A stretch of DNA of 64,000 nucleotides from Vibrio europaeus (GCF_001695575.1 NZ_LUAX01000007.1:1426001-1490000), one strand, 5' to 3'; positions 1 to 8,139 are shown, counted from the stretch's first letter. Notes: generated by a model from the sequence alone, not told the origin. Numbers and translations are program-made.

Positions 1-479
1 ACGGTTACAGCATCTCAGGTCTTTATTCAGCGCCGTTTGGCTTAGATGTTGGTCTAGCGTTCTCAGGTGCCGATTTAGGCAAAGGTAACGGTAGCCAAAA
101 CCAAATTCTTGGTGGTCTAGGTTATACATTAGACGCACTTTACCTAGGCGCAACTTACTCAGTGGGTGACCTAGATGACAAAGCGACAGGCACAAGCGAT
201 AAAGAGTTCAAAGCGCTTGAGGTTGCAGCGAAGTACAAATTTACAAAACAGTTATCAGCAGCAGTTGTTTACACTAATCAAGAAAATGAAGCGGCGAATG
301 GAACAAAAGCAGATGAGACGGACGGTGTAGAAGTAGTGGGTTACTACAAGTTCAACAGCAATTTCCGTACGTATGTTTCTTACTTCTCCAACGGTATTAA
401 ATCTACAGATGCTGATGCAGACGGCTTCAAAGACACGGGTGAAGATACGCTTCGTTTAGGCGTGCGTTACGATTTCTAA
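1..479 (+). CDS. Outer-membrane porin, C-terminal part (5' truncated by window edge)
   Basis: The open frame runs in from the left edge (codons in phase from base 3) and ends at TAA 477-479, so only about 158 residues are visible. It shows alternating short beta-strand-like stretches rich in Tyr, Gly, Asp and Ser (for example GYSISGLYSAPFGLDVG), acidic loops, and ends in RLGVRYDF. A terminal Phe is the classical signature for outer-membrane beta-barrel assembly. This fits a Gram-negative trimeric general porin of the kind common in Vibrio. Substrate preference cannot be told from the fragment. An internal ATG at 162 is not the real start because the homologous barrel sequence continues upstream of it. 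A strong terminator follows. Confidence 0.85.
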   Translation, partial: GYSISGLYSAPFGLDVGLAFSGADLGKGNGSQNQILGGLGYTLDALYLGATYSVGDLDDKATGTSDKEFKALEVAAKYKFTKQLSAAVVYTNQENEAANGTKADETDGVEVVGYYKFNSNFRTYVSYFSNGIKSTDADADGFKDTGEDTLRLGVRYDF

Positions 480-509
480 ATACAGAGTTGCCTGAAATTC
501 TGTCCCATT

Positions 510-540
510 GGCCAAGCATTAGCTTGGCCTTTTTTGTTTT
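510..540 (+). terminator. Rho-independent terminator of the porin gene
   Basis: An 8-bp perfect stem GGCCAAGC / GCTTGGCC with an ATTA loop is followed directly by six T residues. It lies 30 bases after the porin stop codon. Confidence 0.9.
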
Positions 541-654
541 ATATCAAAGTGGTTGCTGTACGATTGGTTTATAAATCAATTGCATATGGATGGTGGGTTT
601 CTGTTGTAAAACTGAAACTTACGAGATAAATCAACGTGAACTAAGCAGAACCCA

Positions 655-676
655 AATGTGACTTTGATCACGCCCT
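655..676 (+). promoter_or_regulatory. Candidate CRP (cAMP receptor protein) site upstream of the chemotaxis receptor
   Basis: The sequence TGTGA-CTTTGA-TCACG matches the CRP consensus TGTGA-N6-TCACA with one mismatch in the two half sites. It is centred about 80 bases before the ATG of the chemoreceptor gene. CRP control of chemotaxis receptors is common in Vibrio and enterics. That it works here is inference. Confidence 0.55.
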
Positions 677-742
677 GTGCTAGAGTTCGCGCACTTTATC
701 TATGGGAATCTTCCCACTTCAAGGATGAGTCCAACGACTTGA

Positions 743-2383
743 ATGAGAAAAATAATGCAATTGTCCCTTAAAAATTTGTCTATTCGAACTCAGGTATTAG
801 TGCCTGTTATCTTCACAACGTTCGCGCTATTTATCGCATTGTGGATCACCAAAAGTAATCTAGAGGCAGAGCAAGAAATTATCAGCTCTAATACAGATTC
901 TCTTGTGTATTACAAAGACACCTTGGCAAAAATTGATGATCAGGTTTATCCGTTACGTATTAGTGCGGTGTATGCCATTTACGATGATTCTCGCCGCCAA
1001 GTGTTTTTAAACGAACTTAAAACAGGCTTAAAAGAGATTCAAAAAGATCTCGATTTGATGGCGAATCGCGACACATTCAGAGATGAAGTACGAGTGGTGC
1101 GCCGCGCTATTGAAGATTACGTACAATACTCTCATCGAGCAGTAGAGCTGTTTTCACAGAGAGATAGCGGCCAAGTGAGTCTGCAAGAGTACAATAGCTT
1201 TATCGCAAAATATCGTGACTCTGGCAATCAAATGGTCGGCGCCATCAATACCTTGTCTGCACAAGTTAATGAGTTCGCGACCGATGCCATGGAACATAGC
1301 GCTGAGCAGAATACAAAAGTTAAAAACCTGGCAATGTACATGGTACTTACTGTTCTTGTTGCCTCTTTAGCTGTCGCTTGGGTGCTTTCAGGCATGATTG
1401 TAAAACCAATCCTGCAACTTCAGAAGGTGATGCGTAAACTAGCACTAGGTGATCTTTCTGTTCGTGCTAAGGTGGATGGTGATAATGAAGTCTCTCAGCT
1501 GAGCACTGATGTGAACCAAACGGCTGAGCAACTTCACGGCACGGTAGAAGAGTTGAGCCGCATTAGTGAGGAAGTCGCTTCTGCTTCAACTGAACTTGCC
1601 GCTGTGATGACGCAAGCGCAAGCCAATGCTCAGCAAGAACTGGCTGAAATTGAACAAGTCGCTTCTGCAGTCAATGAGCTTTCTAGCACCGCAGATAACG
1701 TCAGTGATAACGCTCAGATGGCAGATTCAACAGCACGTGAAGCGGAACAGTTGGCTAAATCTGGCTTGGATATCTTTGAAGAGAGCAGTCAAGCAAGTGC
1801 TCAAATGGGTAATGCACTAAACGAAGCTGCGCAAGTTGTTCTAACTCTTAAAGAGCAGTCTGAACAAATCAATGATGTGATTGAAGTGATTCGCGGTGTT
1901 TCAGAGCAGACTAACCTTCTAGCACTAAACGCAGCAATTGAAGCGGCGCGTGCGGGCGAATCTGGTCGTGGCTTTGCCGTTGTTGCTGACGAAGTTCGTA
2001 TGCTGGCAGCGCGTACTCAAGAATCGACAGGTGAGATTCAAACCATCATTGAAGAGCTACAGCGCCAATCTGGACTAGCTAACGATAGCATGCAGCTTAG
2101 CCTTGAAATGTTGGAGAAAAACAATGAACTGTCATTGCAAGCCAACAGCGCGCTACAGGGTATTACAGAGTCTGTAACGAATATCAATGATGCCAATACC
2201 CAAGTTGCAACCGCAGCAGAGCAGCAATCGCAGGTAACGCAAGACATTAACCGCAACGTCGTGAACATGTCTGAGCTGGTTAATCAAAACGTTTCCGGCA
2301 TTTGTCAGAGTGCAAGTGCGAGCAATGAGCTGTCTACATTAGCAGAGAAGCAGAAAGCTCAGCTTTCATTCTTTAAGCTATAA
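743..2383 (+). CDS. Methyl-accepting chemotaxis protein
   Basis: A 546-aa transmembrane chemoreceptor that would pass ligand or redox signals to CheA/CheW. Visible order: short cytoplasmic N-terminus; TM1 around residues 18-37; a periplasmic helical ligand-binding region of about 155 residues (four-helix-bundle type); TM2 around 197-220; a HAMP linker (about 220-272); and a long coiled-coil signalling domain. The invariant hairpin tip is at about 388-430 (EQTNLLALNAAIEAARAGE, then GRGFAVVADEVR). The C-terminus (QLSFFKL) has no NWETF-like CheR-docking pentapeptide. The ligand is unknown. The start at 743 is in frame with an alternative ATG at 755. A CRP-like site lies upstream and a strong terminator downstream, so it is probably monocistronic. 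Confidence 0.93.
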   Translation: MRKIMQLSLKNLSIRTQVLVPVIFTTFALFIALWITKSNLEAEQEIISSNTDSLVYYKDTLAKIDDQVYPLRISAVYAIYDDSRRQVFLNELKTGLKEIQKDLDLMANRDTFRDEVRVVRRAIEDYVQYSHRAVELFSQRDSGQVSLQEYNSFIAKYRDSGNQMVGAINTLSAQVNEFATDAMEHSAEQNTKVKNLAMYMVLTVLVASLAVAWVLSGMIVKPILQLQKVMRKLALGDLSVRAKVDGDNEVSQLSTDVNQTAEQLHGTVEELSRISEEVASASTELAAVMTQAQANAQQELAEIEQVASAVNELSSTADNVSDNAQMADSTAREAEQLAKSGLDIFEESSQASAQMGNALNEAAQVVLTLKEQSEQINDVIEVIRGVSEQTNLLALNAAIEAARAGESGRGFAVVADEVRMLAARTQESTGEIQTIIEELQRQSGLANDSMQLSLEMLEKNNELSLQANSALQGITESVTNINDANTQVATAAEQQSQVTQDINRNVVNMSELVNQNVSGICQSASASNELSTLAEKQKAQLSFFKL

Positions 2384-2402
2384 GTCGACACCTAGCAGAG
2401 AG

Positions 2403-2428
2403 AAGCAGCCATTTTCGGCTGCTTTTTT
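2403..2428 (+). terminator. Rho-independent terminator of the chemoreceptor gene
   Basis: An AAGCAGCC / GGCTGCTT stem with a 6-base loop is followed by a T run, 20 bases after the stop codon. Confidence 0.88.
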
Positions 2429-2556
2429 GTATTTTCGTAAAATTTTTTGAAAATTGTTGTGCTTAAAAAGGGCAAAAATGAGAGTTCAAAGGTGAATATA
2501 GACGGGTGAATTAGCCAATCGATCAGAAATTGGACAGCGCAAAGACGAAAAGGATT

Positions 2557-2572
2557 GCGCAAACGGTTAACA
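2557..2572 (+). promoter_or_regulatory. Weak candidate PurR-type operator upstream of guaC
   Basis: GCGCAAACGGTTAACA matches the left half and centre of the PurR consensus ACGCAAACGTTTGCGT (10 of 16 bases by eye). Purine control of guaC would make sense, but the right half is poor and the site lies about 150 bases before the likely promoter. Low confidence. Confidence 0.25.
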
Positions 2573-2688
2573 AGCTTTGAGCTAAGTGATTGTTTTTAAG
2601 GGAGAAGGGCGAATATTTGCTGAGAAAGGAGTTACTTAGGTATGCAACTTAACCGAACTGTATCACAAAAAAATCGGAAATATCAGTC

Positions 2689-2716
2689 TTGCGGGAAATA
2701 AATCACGACCTATAAT
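2689..2716 (+). promoter_or_regulatory. Sigma70-like promoter of guaC
   Basis: TTGCGG (2689-2694) and a perfect TATAAT (2711-2716) are separated by 16 bases. Transcription would start near 2722-2724, right at the foot of the first leader hairpin. Confidence 0.6.
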
Positions 2717-2722
2717 GCTGAA

Positions 2723-2792
2723 AACCGGAGCGTCTGCCAACGCTCCGGTTTTTTTGTGTCCGAAACTCAGTAAAGCGTCTGCCAACGTTTAC
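2723..2792 (+). promoter_or_regulatory. guaC leader: terminator-like hairpin plus second hairpin with the same loop
   Basis: Hairpin 1 has a perfect 10-bp stem AACCGGAGCG / CGCTCCGGTT (2723-2732 / 2741-2750) and runs into seven T residues, so it reads as an intrinsic terminator at the very start of the guaC transcript. Hairpin 2 is weaker (GTAAAGCG / CGTTTAC, 2770-2777 / 2786-2792). Both carry the identical 8-base loop TCTGCCAA, within a shared 13-mer GCGTCTGCCAACG. Either this ends an upstream transcript or it is an attenuator-like leader controlling guaC. It matches no riboswitch class I recognise. Confidence 0.55.
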
Positions 2793-2835
2793 CGAAAACG
2801 CACGACACGTAAATTTGCTTATAGGAAAATTTATC

Positions 2836-3879
2836 ATGCGTATCGAACAAGAACTTAAGTTAGGCTTTAAAGATGTACTATTCCGCCCGAAGCGTTCTAC
2901 TCTAAAAAGTCGTTCTCAAGTTGAATTAACCCGCGATTTTACATTCAAGCATAGTGGTCGTCAATGGTCTGGCACACCAGTAATTGCAGCAAACATGGAT
3001 TCAGTCGGTAGCTTCGAAATGGCGAAGGCTCTTGCGGAACATGGTGTGATGACTGCAATTCACAAACATTACACCGTAGAGCAATGGGCTGACTTCGTGA
3101 AATCAGCGGATCAAAAAACACTCAACAACGTGTTTGTTTCTACCGGTACTTCAGACGCTGATTTTGAAAAGACTAAGCAAGTGATGGCGCTCTCTGAAGA
3201 GCTGATCTTCATCTGTATCGATATCGCGAATGGTTACTCAGAGCACCTAGTCGAGTACATTGAAAAAGTTCGTGCTGCATTCCCAGACAAAGTTATCTCA
3301 GCAGGTAACGTTGTGACTGGTGACATGTGTGAAGAGCTTATCCTAGCTGGTGCAGACATCGTGAAAGTGGGTATCGGCCCAGGCTCTGTATGTACAACTC
3401 GCGTTAAGACAGGTGTTGGTTACCCTCAGCTTTCTGCAATCATCGAATGTGGTGACGCTGCGCACGGCCTTGGCGGGATGATCATCGGTGACGGTGGTTG
3501 TTCATGTGCTGGTGACGTAGCAAAAGCCTTCGGCGGTGGCGCTGACTTCGTTATGCTAGGCGGTATGCTTGCAGGCCACGAAGAGTCAGGCGGCGAAGTG
3601 ATCGAGCAAGATGGCATAGCCTTCATGAAGTTCTACGGCATGTCTTCTCAGTCTGCTATGGACAAGCACTCTGGTGGTGTGGCGAAGTACCGCGCAGCTG
3701 AAGGAAAAACCGTACTATTGCCATACCGCGGCAGTGTTCACGGTACTATCTCAGACATCCTTGGTGGTGTACGTTCAACTTGTACATACGTAGGTGCAGC
3801 AAAGCTTAAAGAGCTAACTAAGCGTACGACTTTCATCCGCGTACAAGAGCAAGAGAACAACGTTTTCGGTAAAGAGTAA
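2836..3879 (+). CDS. guaC: GMP reductase
   Basis: Converts GMP to IMP plus ammonia with NADPH (purine interconversion, cytoplasm). The protein is 347 aa, the usual length for enterobacterial GuaC. It is a TIM barrel of the IMPDH/GMPR family without a CBS insert. The catalytic loop GIGPGSVCTTR, with the nucleophilic Cys, is present, as are the phosphate-binding glycine stretch GMIIGDGGC and the GGADFVMLGG strand. I chose ATG 2836 (MRIEQELKLGFKDV) rather than an in-frame TTG at 2815, because homologues begin this way and AGGAAA sits 8 bases upstream. A terminator follows. The last quarter of the gene is repeated in decayed form at 5730-5979. Confidence 0.96.
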   Translation: MRIEQELKLGFKDVLFRPKRSTLKSRSQVELTRDFTFKHSGRQWSGTPVIAANMDSVGSFEMAKALAEHGVMTAIHKHYTVEQWADFVKSADQKTLNNVFVSTGTSDADFEKTKQVMALSEELIFICIDIANGYSEHLVEYIEKVRAAFPDKVISAGNVVTGDMCEELILAGADIVKVGIGPGSVCTTRVKTGVGYPQLSAIIECGDAAHGLGGMIIGDGGCSCAGDVAKAFGGGADFVMLGGMLAGHEESGGEVIEQDGIAFMKFYGMSSQSAMDKHSGGVAKYRAAEGKTVLLPYRGSVHGTISDILGGVRSTCTYVGAAKLKELTKRTTFIRVQEQENNVFGKE

Positions 3880-3908
3880 CGTTACAGATTACCTAAGACA
3901 TAATTGAT

Positions 3909-3934
3909 AAGAGCCGCGATTGCGGCTCTTTTTC
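3909..3934 (+). terminator. Rho-independent terminator of guaC
   Basis: A 9-bp stem AAGAGCCGC / GCGGCTCTT with a GATT loop and T tract. An almost identical copy is found with the guaC remnant at 5953-5979. Between here and 4195 (about 260 bases) I see no gene. Confidence 0.9.
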
Positions 3935-4195
3935 TTGCCTGAAAATCTTTTGTGGCAACTACAAGTTAGTTAAGCATACCTATTGCTCAGGAGGCGTACA
4001 ACCATAGGAAAAGTCAAGGTTGACAAGAGACTTTGGTGAATTTAGATGTGGGTGTTAGGGGCGGCTATTTAAGTGTGTATTGTTGAAGTTACCATTTAAA
4101 AGTTTGCGTTGTGCATCGGTTTATCGAATGTCTTGAGACTAGGTATTCAATAGTTTGATAGCATGACTGACAATTAAGATACGGGGAGATTTAGA

Positions 4196-4747
4196 TTGGT
4201 AGTTTCAATTTTGGTGAACTGTGTAGTCTTTGTCGTATTTTGTTTACTCCTTGCAGATTACAACTTTGGGATAACACATAACTATATATATTCTGCTGTT
4301 CTCATGGTTGTTACTGGTCTTGTGGTTTGCTTACTTTTACAAGTACTACCCAATCAATTCAAAAAGAATAGTAAGCTAAAAACAGAGATAAGCAATTTTA
4401 AGTTCTATAAACCCTTAAAAATCAGATGGTACCAGAAGCTATCAGCAACAAATGTCGCCTTTTTTTCTTGGATGATACTTGTCTTCGTGTTCTCGATGAT
4501 AGATAAGTATTTTGAGCGAAATGTTCTAATAGTTAATGACTTACCTGTACTTTCATCAGGGCTGGCGATCATAGGAAGAGGAGGTCAAGGTGCATATGTC
4601 ATTGTTGAAGATAATGGTAGAAGAGTGAAGTGCCGTGGCTTCTATTACCATCTTGTAAAAAAGGGCAAGCCACTCTCTGCAAATTTGACTTATTCAACTA
4701 CGTTTATAGGGTTTGAGAAAACCAACTGCAAGGTTAGGTTGAGTTAG
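4196..4747 (+). CDS. Hypothetical membrane protein
   Basis: 183 aa, family not recognised. The start is a TTG preceded by GGGGAG at a good distance (about 7 bases). Hydrophobic segments lie at about residues 2-20, 28-48 and 82-102, so two or three membrane helices are followed by a C-terminal soluble region of about 75 residues. That region has a glycine-rich turn (IIGRGGQGAYVIVEDNG) and Cys residues (KCRGFYYH, NCKVRLS). It lies in the AT-rich segment between the intact guaC and its 3' remnant, which suggests acquired DNA. Confidence 0.6.
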   Translation: MVVSILVNCVVFVVFCLLLADYNFGITHNYIYSAVLMVVTGLVVCLLLQVLPNQFKKNSKLKTEISNFKFYKPLKIRWYQKLSATNVAFFSWMILVFVFSMIDKYFERNVLIVNDLPVLSSGLAIIGRGGQGAYVIVEDNGRRVKCRGFYYHLVKKGKPLSANLTYSTTFIGFEKTNCKVRLS

Positions 4748-4780
4748 TTGTATTCAAATAATGCAATGAAGCTTAGTTAG

Positions 4781-4805
4781 AAAAAACGCCGAACTTAGCT
4801 CGGCG
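4781..4805 (-). terminator. Terminator of the minus-strand lipoprotein gene
   Basis: Stem CGCCGA / TCGGCG (4787-4792 / 4800-4805) with A6 at 4781-4786, which reads as T6 after the hairpin on the minus strand. A near copy occurs at 7558-7582. Confidence 0.75.
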
Positions 4806-4820
4806 ATTGTTTAAGACAGC

Positions 4821-5345
4821 TTAAGCTGTTTCTTTATGGACTAGAGCAGAAGGTATAGTTTTATCACATTTAAGGTGAGTTCCAGGTAACCTTAGTGTCA
4901 TTGAATTACTACTATGTGGTTCGACAGTTATATTAATCATTTCTTCTAGAGTGCTTTCATTCTCTAGCAACCGCGTAAGTTTTTTTCTGAAGGTTTCTTT
5001 ATTTGTCTCAACCGCAAATTTGTGGTGGAACTCTGTTAAATCTGTGATGAAAGGATCTCGCATCCAAACACCTTCGCTTTTAGCTGTTACCGTTAGGGGA
5101 GAGTCTAGCTGTTCATATGGCATAGTTAACTGAGCCGTTATTTGTAGCACTCCATTTTCTTGGTAGTTTCGATAAATCTGTATATCGGTAAAAAGAGCGA
5201 AGTCGTCTTTGTACTTCGGGGTACAGCTCCACTCCCCAATGAAGTACTTTCTGTCAAGTTCTACAGTTTTGTTATTTTCTTCATAGTGGGTAGTACTACA
5301 ACCAAAGAGCGACGTCAGCAGAAATAGAGGTAGGACTTTTTTCAT
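4821..5345 (-). CDS. Hypothetical lipoprotein
   Basis: 174 aa with a clear lipoprotein signal: MKK, a hydrophobic stretch, then the lipobox LFGC with Cys16 as the lipidation site. The next residues are Ser-Thr, so outer-membrane sorting is likely. The mature part is mixed alpha/beta with EWSCTPKYKDDF and a second Cys near the end (THLKCDKT), which could form a disulphide. No family recognised. Terminator directly downstream. Confidence 0.65.
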   Translation of the reverse strand: MKKVLPLFLLTSLFGCSTTHYEENNKTVELDRKYFIGEWSCTPKYKDDFALFTDIQIYRNYQENGVLQITAQLTMPYEQLDSPLTVTAKSEGVWMRDPFITDLTEFHHKFAVETNKETFRKKLTRLLENESTLEEMINITVEPHSSNSMTLRLPGTHLKCDKTIPSALVHKETA

Positions 5346-5613
5346 AGTTTAATTAGACCTTAATTACATTCATTTTAACCATAATACCAACTGGAGAAAC
5401 TTCCTACCTTGCTACGACTCTACTCCTTATGCAAGAACACTAACGGCAAAGATGTTACTCCGAATAAATATGTTTTTCTTTTTCTATACCCCATACCTAA
5501 CCACATCACTTGTTGTAGATAGTTGGAGCTTTCAATAATGAGAAAAGTGAATATGGGTATTGAGAAGATAGATATTAACTTATTGATAATAATTATAGAA
5601 ATGGAGGTTTCTC

Positions 5614-5724
5614 ATGTTTAAAGCGTTAGTTCTGATGCTTATCACAATTATGGATAAACGTGCTGAAAAACTTAGCAATCGAGTGGTGAGCAAAATTGCC
5701 ACACTCATTGAAAAGCTACGTTAG
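5614..5724 (+). CDS. Small ORF with strong ribosome-binding site (36 aa, hypothetical)
   Basis: ATG 5614 to TAG 5722-5724. GGAGG lies at 5603-5607, six bases before the ATG, an excellent Shine-Dalgarno. The peptide starts MFKALVLMLITIMDKRAEK and ends IATLIEKLR. The first half is hydrophobic and the second is a basic amphipathic helix (Lys/Arg every 3-4 residues), as in small membrane-associated proteins or type I toxin-like peptides. It stops five bases before the guaC remnant. No family recognised; expression is not proven. Confidence 0.4.
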   Translation: MFKALVLMLITIMDKRAEKLSNRVVSKIATLIEKLR

Positions 5725-5729
5725 TGGTT

Positions 5730-5979
5730 AAGTACCACGCTGATGAAGGAAAAACCGTACTATTGCCATACCGCGGCTCTGTTCACGGCACTATCTCAGA
5801 CATCCTTGGTGGCGTACGTTCAACTTGTACCTACGTAGGCGTAGCAAAGCTTAAAGAGCTAACTAAGCGTACGGTTTTCATTCGTGTATAAGAGTAGAGA
5901 ACAACGTTTTCGGTAAAGAGTAACGTTACGGATTACCAAAGACATAAATGATAAGAGCCGCGATTGCGGCTCTTTTTTT
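5730..5979 (+). pseudogene. guaC: Decayed duplicate of guaC 3' end with its terminator
   Basis: Bases from 5730 align with the intact guaC from 3685 through its stop and terminator, with about 20 differences in 250 bases (counted by eye), many at third codon positions. The copy has no start, an in-frame TAA where the intact gene has CAA (GTATAAGAG against GTACAAGAG), and a one-base deletion just after. It is a remnant, probably a displaced 3' end or a relic of a duplication with a diverged allele. Its terminator hairpin (5953-5974) is intact and could still act on upstream transcription. Confidence 0.85.
5953..5979 (+). terminator. Terminator belonging to the guaC remnant
   Basis: Stem AAGAGCCGC / GCGGCTCTT with GATT loop and a T run of about eight. 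Same stem and loop as the terminator of intact guaC. Confidence 0.85.
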
Positions 5980-6042
5980 AAACAATGTGAAGGTAGCACC
6001 ATAGCTTATTTTCGTTGACGGCTTAAATTAAAGGGTAGTAAG

Positions 6043-7179
6043 TCAATCTAGAAGAATAGGAATAGGGCAGTTGCTATAGTTTGGTTTGAGATTTAAGCAA
6101 AGGGCATATTTTTGCTCAGTTTTTTTAATTTCAGATGCAGTTAATTCTCTTTTTAGTGTTGTCAGTATTGTATCTGCCCCTTGATTTTTCTTAGCTGCGA
6201 TCGTGAACCATACGTACGAACTCTGATAGTCCTGTTTAATTATCAGACCACCGAGAAACATCTTAGCGAGATTTTCCTGCGCGTCTACTTGACCGTTCAT
6301 AGCAGACTGCGTACACCAGTCAACGGCTTTGTGGTAATCACTTTCGACCTGTTCACCATTAAAATACATATGACATAGTTGCAGCTGTGCATTTGGATCC
6401 CCATTTCTGGCCAAAGCTAAATACTCTTCGAAAGAGAATTTATCAAAGGCAAATAAATTCTGTTTGCCATTGTAATTGTTTCTATCGGCAGCTTTTTTAA
6501 ACCATTGCCAAGCAAGTGCCTTGTTTGGTTTTACACCTATACCATCTCGATATATTACTCCTAGCATATTAGCAGCGTTTCCGTCTCCATTATTTGCTGC
6601 GGTGAGAAACCAATGTAGGGCCTTCGAAGAATCTTTTTCTACTCCATAACCATTCTTGTAAGCAATTCCCAAGTTTCTTTGTGCAGGGGCGTAACCTTGA
6701 TCAGCAGATTTCATAAACCAATAGATAGATTTCTTATAGTCTAGTGCAGTACCCGTACCGTATTGATATGCGAAAGCAAGGCTATTTTGAGAAGGGGCGT
6801 AACCTTGCTCAGCTGCTAAGCGAAACCAACGTGTGGAAGCTGCTAAGTTATTAAATCCAGCAAGACCATCTTGATACAGCCAAGCAATACTATCTTGAGC
6901 GAATATATTTCCCTGCTTTGCAGCCTTACGGTACCAGTTTTCGGCTCTGCGGTAGTCTTGTTCAACACCCTTACCATTTTCGTACAGCTGCCCTAGATGA
7001 AACTGAGCAGAGGCATTACCACTTTGGGCTTCACCTTCTATTTCCTGTATTGGTTTAGAGGAGAACTCGGTATCAAGGAAAGCCTGTCGATCTCGCTCCC
7101 ATCTCGTCATAGTGGTGTCTTGATGAGCACAAGCGGAAAGTAGAATTACTATACACAATGAAAGCAGTGCACTCTTCAT
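6043..7179 (-). CDS. Sel1-repeat lipoprotein
   Basis: 378 aa. Signal MKSALLSLCIVILLSAC with lipobox LSAC (Cys17). It is followed by a chain of Sel1-like/TPR-like repeats of about 36 residues from about residue 50 to 340. The repeats carry A-x-x-x-LG-x-x-Y-x-x-G motifs (AQFHLGQLYENGKGVEQDY, NLGIAYKNGYGVEKD, MLGVIYRDGIGVKPN). Sel1 repeats form superhelical protein-binding solenoids; in Vibrio such lipoproteins are poorly characterised. The partner is unknown. It lies in the accessory segment downstream of guaC, in an apparently single-gene unit. Confidence 0.85.
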   Translation of the reverse strand: MKSALLSLCIVILLSACAHQDTTMTRWERDRQAFLDTEFSSKPIQEIEGEAQSGNASAQFHLGQLYENGKGVEQDYRRAENWYRKAAKQGNIFAQDSIAWLYQDGLAGFNNLAASTRWFRLAAEQGYAPSQNSLAFAYQYGTGTALDYKKSIYWFMKSADQGYAPAQRNLGIAYKNGYGVEKDSSKALHWFLTAANNGDGNAANMLGVIYRDGIGVKPNKALAWQWFKKAADRNNYNGKQNLFAFDKFSFEEYLALARNGDPNAQLQLCHMYFNGEQVESDYHKAVDWCTQSAMNGQVDAQENLAKMFLGGLIIKQDYQSSYVWFTIAAKKNQGADTILTTLKRELTASEIKKTEQKYALCLNLKPNYSNCPIPILLD

Positions 7180-7557
7180 ATATAGAAACCTTTCATTTAA
7201 TTATATATGGATGGAATTTATCATTATTTACAATGATTTGCTTTTGCCTAATGCTAATTTAGTGATGTTAACTAAACCTGAGATGCCTAATTAAAGGCAT
7301 AATTATATTCGGTGTCTAAGGTTGTGTTTGCATTTCTGGTGAGTGGCTTTGTTCGCGTAATTGGATAATGTTAGGGTTCATTATCAAAAATCTGATTTTT
7401 CTACGAATGATTGCTTTTGTGTCAGGACTTTTCAGATGTAACTTATGAGCTTGAGCATCGAAAGTGCTTTCTACCTAGAGTATCGAGACCTAAATGAGCT
7501 ATGGGAGAACATTAGAACGGTGCTAAACAAGTATCAGGCATGTAGCTCGTTCTAAAG
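7180..7557. other. Intergenic stretch without a convincing gene
   Basis: AT-rich. A 36-codon ATG frame at 7445-7555 has no Shine-Dalgarno and resembles no family I know, so it may be a fragment of a lost gene. Otherwise I see only presumed promoter sequence for the Sel1 gene. Confidence 0.4.
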
Positions 7558-7582
7558 AAAAACGCCGAGATTAGGTTCGGCG
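7558..7582 (-). terminator. Terminator of the minus-strand RDD/secreted-protein pair
   Basis: CGCCGA / TCGGCG stem (7563-7568 / 7577-7582) preceded on the plus strand by five A residues, so it reads stem plus T5 on the minus strand. It closely resembles the terminator at 4781-4805. Confidence 0.7.
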
Positions 7583-7593
7583 ATTACATTTTA

Positions 7594-8139
7594 CTAACTA
7601 CAAGTGCATTTCTTTTTTGATTGCTCTGAATTGAGTGGTGATGTTTGGATATCAGCTATTTTTCTAAGTGTAGATACATTTAAGTGAAGAGAGGTGGTGG
7701 ACCCATCTACGAGCATGTAGTGGGCTTTACCTCTGAGGAAGAATTCCGCAGCTCGCTTCATCGTTGTAACGTACGCAGACGACGGCGAGTCAAAAAATGA
7801 ATCGAGCTCCGCCCAACTAGAAAAAACTGGTTGTATACCTATACCAGCCTGACTCAACGCAATTAATCGCACCTCACCTTCGGAATTCATTGTCACCATC
7901 AAGTTCTTATCAGGTTCACTTACTAGCTCGTCAGCAAAAACAGGAATAAGGATTTCTGTGTTGCGAATCTGTTCCAATTTCTCAGTGCTAATTTCCGTTC
8001 TACCTTCTAACTCAATTAACAGTGGAATCAGAGCTTCGCTAGAGATAGAAACACTATGTTGAGTGGTATTGGTGCTTGCGTATACCGCGTTGGATAAAAC
8101 AAACAGAACCGAAACTAAAGTAGTGATATATGGTTTCAT
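7594..8139 (-). CDS. Hypothetical secreted protein
   Basis: 181 aa with a Sec signal peptide (MKPYITTLVSVLFVLSNAVYA, cleavage after AYA likely to be about residue 21-22). The mature domain is about 160 residues, mixed alpha/beta, with no family I recognise. The C-terminus KKKCTCS carries a Cys-X-Cys pair. It lies 27 bases downstream of the RDD-family gene on the same strand, so the two probably form an operon. Confidence 0.6.
   Translation of the reverse strand: MKPYITTLVSVLFVLSNAVYASTNTTQHSVSISSEALIPLLIELEGRTEISTEKLEQIRNTEILIPVFADELVSEPDKNLMVTMNSEGEVRLIALSQAGIGIQPVFSSWAELDSFFDSPSSAYVTTMKRAAEFFLRGKAHYMLVDGSTTSLHLNVSTLRKIADIQTSPLNSEQSKKKCTCS

Noticed and set aside
2642..2701. 19-codon ORF with an upstream GGAG before guaC, as a possible leader peptide
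   Set aside because: Spacing is poor (10 bases) and the guaC promoter lies over its end, so it cannot be a leader peptide for transcripts from that promoter.
7445..7555. 36-codon plus-strand ORF (starts MSLSIESAFYLEYRDL)
   Set aside because: No ribosome-binding site, and no similarity I can name; perhaps a gene fragment, not enough to call.
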